A DNA stretch of 8,838 bases, from positions 1-8,838 of the forward strand of contig QKGK01000334.1 of assembly GCA_003250455.1 (NCBI GenBank), written 5' to 3'. Position numbers and translations under genes: made by a program. A model generated the notes under the pieces. The model saw only the letters and a list, made by a program, of their open reading frames with translations, was not told where the DNA came from and ran no database searches. Below, one piece after another: positions 7,095-8,838 of this stretch; position 1 is the first letter of the stretch; each line of letters begins with the position of its first letter. The stretch is from Chloroflexota bacterium (GTDB taxonomy: Bacteria; Chloroflexota; Anaerolineae; Anaerolineales; UBA11579).

Positions 7095-7898
7095 TTAACC
7101 ACCTCCCGGACGGATGATCTTCGAAAGCCTGCTAAAGAAGCCATTATCCGAGCTTAGATTCATAAAGGGCACATCTTCTCCAGTAATTCGGCGGGCAATA
7201 TGCTGAAAGGCCATCCCGGCTTTGCTTTTTGGATCCATCGCTGCCGGAGTCCCCCGGTTGGTGCTCACCAATACACTGCCGTCTTCCGGAACAACTCCGA
7301 TTAATTCGATCGCCAGTAGCTCCAGCACATCCTCGGAGTCCAGCATATCGCCACGCGCCACCATGGACGGGTTGAGCCGGTTCAAAATCAATTTCGCCGG
7401 GCCTTTTTCTTCCGCTTCGACCAATCCAATAATACGGTCAGCATCCCGCACCGCAGAAACTTCGGGGTTGGTAACTACCAGGACCATATCTGCGCCGGCA
7501 ATCGCATTCCGGAAGCCGCGCTCGATCCCAGCCGGGGAATCGATCACAATAAAGTCTGCCTCATCACGCAGTTCATTGGTCAGGCGCACCATATCACTGG
7601 GCGAAACCGCACTTTTGTCCCGGGTCTGGGCTGCTGGTATCAGGTAAAGGTTTTCCAATCGCTTATCCCGGATCATGGCCTGCCGAAGCCGGCAGCGTCC
7701 TTCCACCACATCCACCAGATCATAAACGATGCGGTTTTCCAGACCTAACACAACATCCAGGTTTCGCAGCCCAATGTCTGCATCCAAACAAACAACTTTA
7801 TGCCCCAACATTGCCAGGGCAGTCCCCAGGTTGGCGGTAGCGGTGGTTTTTCCCACGCCGCCCTTTCCAGAGGTGATCGTAATTACTTTTCCTGCCAT
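7095..7898 (-). CDS. minD: Septum site-determining ATPase MinD
   Basis: MinD is a membrane-cycling ParA/MinD-family ATPase that recruits MinC and is released by MinE. The 267 residues fit the family. The deviant Walker A motif GKGGVGKTT is at 11-19, with the signature lysine at 12. The switch I segment DADIGLRNLD is at 39-48, and the switch II segment DSPAGIE is at 120-126. The last residues (FFSRLSKII, about 254-262, then RPGGG) form an amphipathic helix matching the membrane-targeting sequence. The start at ATG 7898 has GAGG 6 nt upstream. The gene sits 19 nt after minC and 2 nt before minE. Nothing in the catalytic motifs is missing. Confidence 0.98.
   Translation of the reverse strand: MAGKVITITSGKGGVGKTTATANLGTALAMLGHKVVCLDADIGLRNLDVVLGLENRIVYDLVDVVEGRCRLRQAMIRDKRLENLYLIPAAQTRDKSAVSPSDMVRLTNELRDEADFIVIDSPAGIERGFRNAIAGADMVLVVTNPEVSAVRDADRIIGLVEAEEKGPAKLILNRLNPSMVARGDMLDSEDVLELLAIELIGVVPEDGSVLVSTNRGTPAAMDPKSKAGMAFQHIARRITGEDVPFMNLSSDNGFFSRLSKIIRPGGG
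7099..7104 (-). promoter_or_regulatory. Ribosome binding site of minE within the last minD codons
   Basis: AGGTGG lies 6 nt before GTG 7092 and is formed by the terminal glycine codons of minD. It decides for the GTG start over ATG 7080 and couples MinE synthesis to MinD. Confidence 0.75.
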
Positions 7899-7917
7899 TT
7901 ATATCCTCAAAAACACG

Positions 7918-8607
7918 TCAATTTAGTCGCTTACCATCGGGCAGCCAGGGTTCAGCTACCACCTTTCCGTCCCGCACAAGAGCAGTCTCCGGCTGGTGGG
8001 AAGATTGCTCATTCGGTGAAATCGCAATTTTATCACCAATTCTCAGTTGAGTTGGCTGCAGCACCAGTGCACAAACGATCGCATCCAGGTTTCCATGCAC
8101 GCCAGCATGCACCATCCCGCGCAGCTTACCCCAAACCACCACATTGCCTCCAGAAACAATCTCTGCGCCTGGGTTCACATCCCCGATCACGATCACATGC
8201 CCATCATAATTGATCCGATTCCCAGACCGGAGCGTCTTTTGAACCAATAATGCTTCATCACCATCTGCCGGAGGGCTCTTCTGCACTGGCATCTTGTGCT
8301 GCGCCGGACCCTGGTAAATTTTCGTTGCCAAGCCAAGCGCCTGGGCATTTTTTTCTGTTGTGGGAGAATTAGTCAGCACAGCCCACAGGGTCACACCATG
8401 ATCCGAAAGCCGGTCTCGCAGTTTACCCAATGCCGCCGCCTTGATCACATGGTTATCCACATTGAGGATTAATTTTGCGCCGCGCAGAAAATCGCTCTGA
8501 GAGGAAAGCTGGTCTAATAATGCTTCTTCCATTTCAGACCAATTACCTTCACTCAGGGTTACCAGGAGCCCTTCACGTATTCCCTTAAACTGCACTTTTG
8601 GCTGCAT
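7918..8607 (-). CDS. minC: Septum site-determining protein MinC
   Basis: MinC blocks FtsZ ring assembly when bound to membrane MinD. The 229 residues match the family (231 in E. coli). Residues about 4-100 form the N-terminal FtsZ-inhibiting domain. A proline-rich linker (about 100-118) follows. Residues about 122-222 form the C-terminal beta-helix for MinD binding and dimerisation, with RSGNRI (127-132), GDVNPGAEIVSGGNVVVWG (142-160) and LRGMVHAG (162-169) as family hallmarks. The start at ATG 8607 has GAGG 5 nt upstream (8613-8616). It is the first gene after the extended -10 promoter and probably heads the min-rodA-gltX-glnS transcript, with readthrough from the PBP2 gene possible. Confidence 0.95.
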   Translation of the reverse strand: MQPKVQFKGIREGLLVTLSEGNWSEMEEALLDQLSSQSDFLRGAKLILNVDNHVIKAAALGKLRDRLSDHGVTLWAVLTNSPTTEKNAQALGLATKIYQGPAQHKMPVQKSPPADGDEALLVQKTLRSGNRINYDGHVIVIGDVNPGAEIVSGGNVVVWGKLRGMVHAGVHGNLDAIVCALVLQPTQLRIGDKIAISPNEQSSHQPETALVRDGKVVAEPWLPDGKRLN

Positions 8608-8616
8608 GTAAACCTC

Positions 8617-8658
8617 AATTGATTAACCAATTGGCAAATTAATGTCAAAATTGATTAA
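8617..8658. repeat. 10-bp direct repeat in the minC leader
   Basis: AATTGATTAA occurs at 8617-8626 and again at 8649-8658, 32 bp apart or about three helical turns. The two copies flank a CCAATTGG palindrome (8627-8634). The left copy abuts the minC Shine-Dalgarno site. The stretch is AT-rich, so chance is possible. A regulatory role is only a suggestion. Confidence 0.45.
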
Positions 8659-8666
8659 TAAACTGA

Positions 8667-8675
8667 ATTATAGCA
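8667..8675 (-). promoter_or_regulatory. Extended -10 promoter of the min-rodA-gltX-glnS operon
   Basis: TGCTATAAT is a perfect extended -10 element (TGN plus TATAAT). It starts 7 nt after the PBP2 stop. No good -35 box is present at the right distance, which is common for extended -10 promoters. The expected start is near 8660, giving a leader of about 50 nt before minC. No terminator separates it from the PBP2 gene, so readthrough from upstream is also likely. Confidence 0.7.
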
Positions 8676-8682
8676 TTAAGTC

Positions 8683-8838
8683 CTAAGGTGTGCCTGAGGC
8701 AGCATCGATCGTTTTCAGCTCAAAATAGGCTTCGATCATCTGGCGAACCACCGGCCCGGCAACGCTGGCACCTTCACCGCCGTTGTATAAAAAGGCCACT
8801 ACTACAACTTCAGGATCATCAAAGGGAGCATACGCAAC
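8683..8838 (-). CDS. mrdA: Penicillin-binding protein 2, C-terminal end only
   Basis: The frame is open from the right edge to TAG at 8683-8685, giving 51 residues. The segment YAPFDDPEVVVVAFLYNGGE, followed by GASVAGPVVRQMIEAYF, is the typical end of the transpeptidase domain in class B penicillin-binding proteins, where YAP...DPE and the G-rich loop precede the last helix. The catalytic SXXK, SXN and KTG motifs lie outside the window. Neighbouring rodA and min genes point to PBP2 (MrdA), the RodA partner that cross-links new glycan, rather than the division enzyme FtsI. That choice rests on context. The short tail after the last helix (ELKTIDAASGTP) is not conserved. Confidence 0.85.
   Translation of the reverse strand, partial: VAYAPFDDPEVVVVAFLYNGGEGASVAGPVVRQMIEAYFELKTIDAASGTP

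Noticed and set aside
8620..8648. A second minC promoter with a perfect TTGACA (8643-8648)
   Set aside because: The -10 position 17 nt away reads TAATCA, a poor match, and the start would fall within about 6 nt of the minC ATG, leaving the ribosome site out of the message.

Overview
All genes in this 8.8 kb window lie on the minus strand, so transcription runs from the right edge to the left. From right to left they are: the 3' end of a class B penicillin-binding protein (PBP2/mrdA type); minC, minD and minE; rodA; gltX (glutamyl-tRNA synthetase); glnS (glutaminyl-tRNA synthetase); a strong intrinsic terminator; a fresh promoter; a radical SAM/SPASM protein; and a membrane protein of unknown function that runs off the left edge. 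No tRNA, rRNA, CRISPR array, insertion sequence or phage gene was seen.

The most likely source is a Chloroflexota bacterium, probably Anaerolineae or a relative. This is inference from gene order (mrdA-minCDE-rodA) and the style of the proteins, including a GlnRS beside a bacterial GluRS, and no phylogeny was run. The promoters are ordinary sigma-70/SigA type and the Shine-Dalgarno sites are mostly clear.

Positions 2471-8838 form one tightly packed unit for cell shape and division, followed by two aminoacyl-tRNA synthetases. Intergenic gaps from minC to glnS are 1 to 28 nt. A perfect extended -10 promoter lies just after the PBP2 stop, and a 10-bp-stem terminator follows glnS. RodA (glycan polymerase) and PBP2 (transpeptidase) form the elongation pair of the Rod complex. 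MinC, MinD and MinE place the division septum. GluRS and GlnRS charge tRNAs and probably ride on the same transcript.

Positions 1-2416 are a separate transcription unit with a near-consensus promoter. Its first gene encodes a radical SAM enzyme with an N-terminal PqqD-like domain and a complete SPASM cysteine pattern. The second gene overlaps the first by 8 nt and encodes a protein with two or three N-terminal membrane segments and a cytoplasmic or soluble part. This pair is the least ordinary part of the window and resembles a peptide- or protein-modifying system whose substrate is not identified here.
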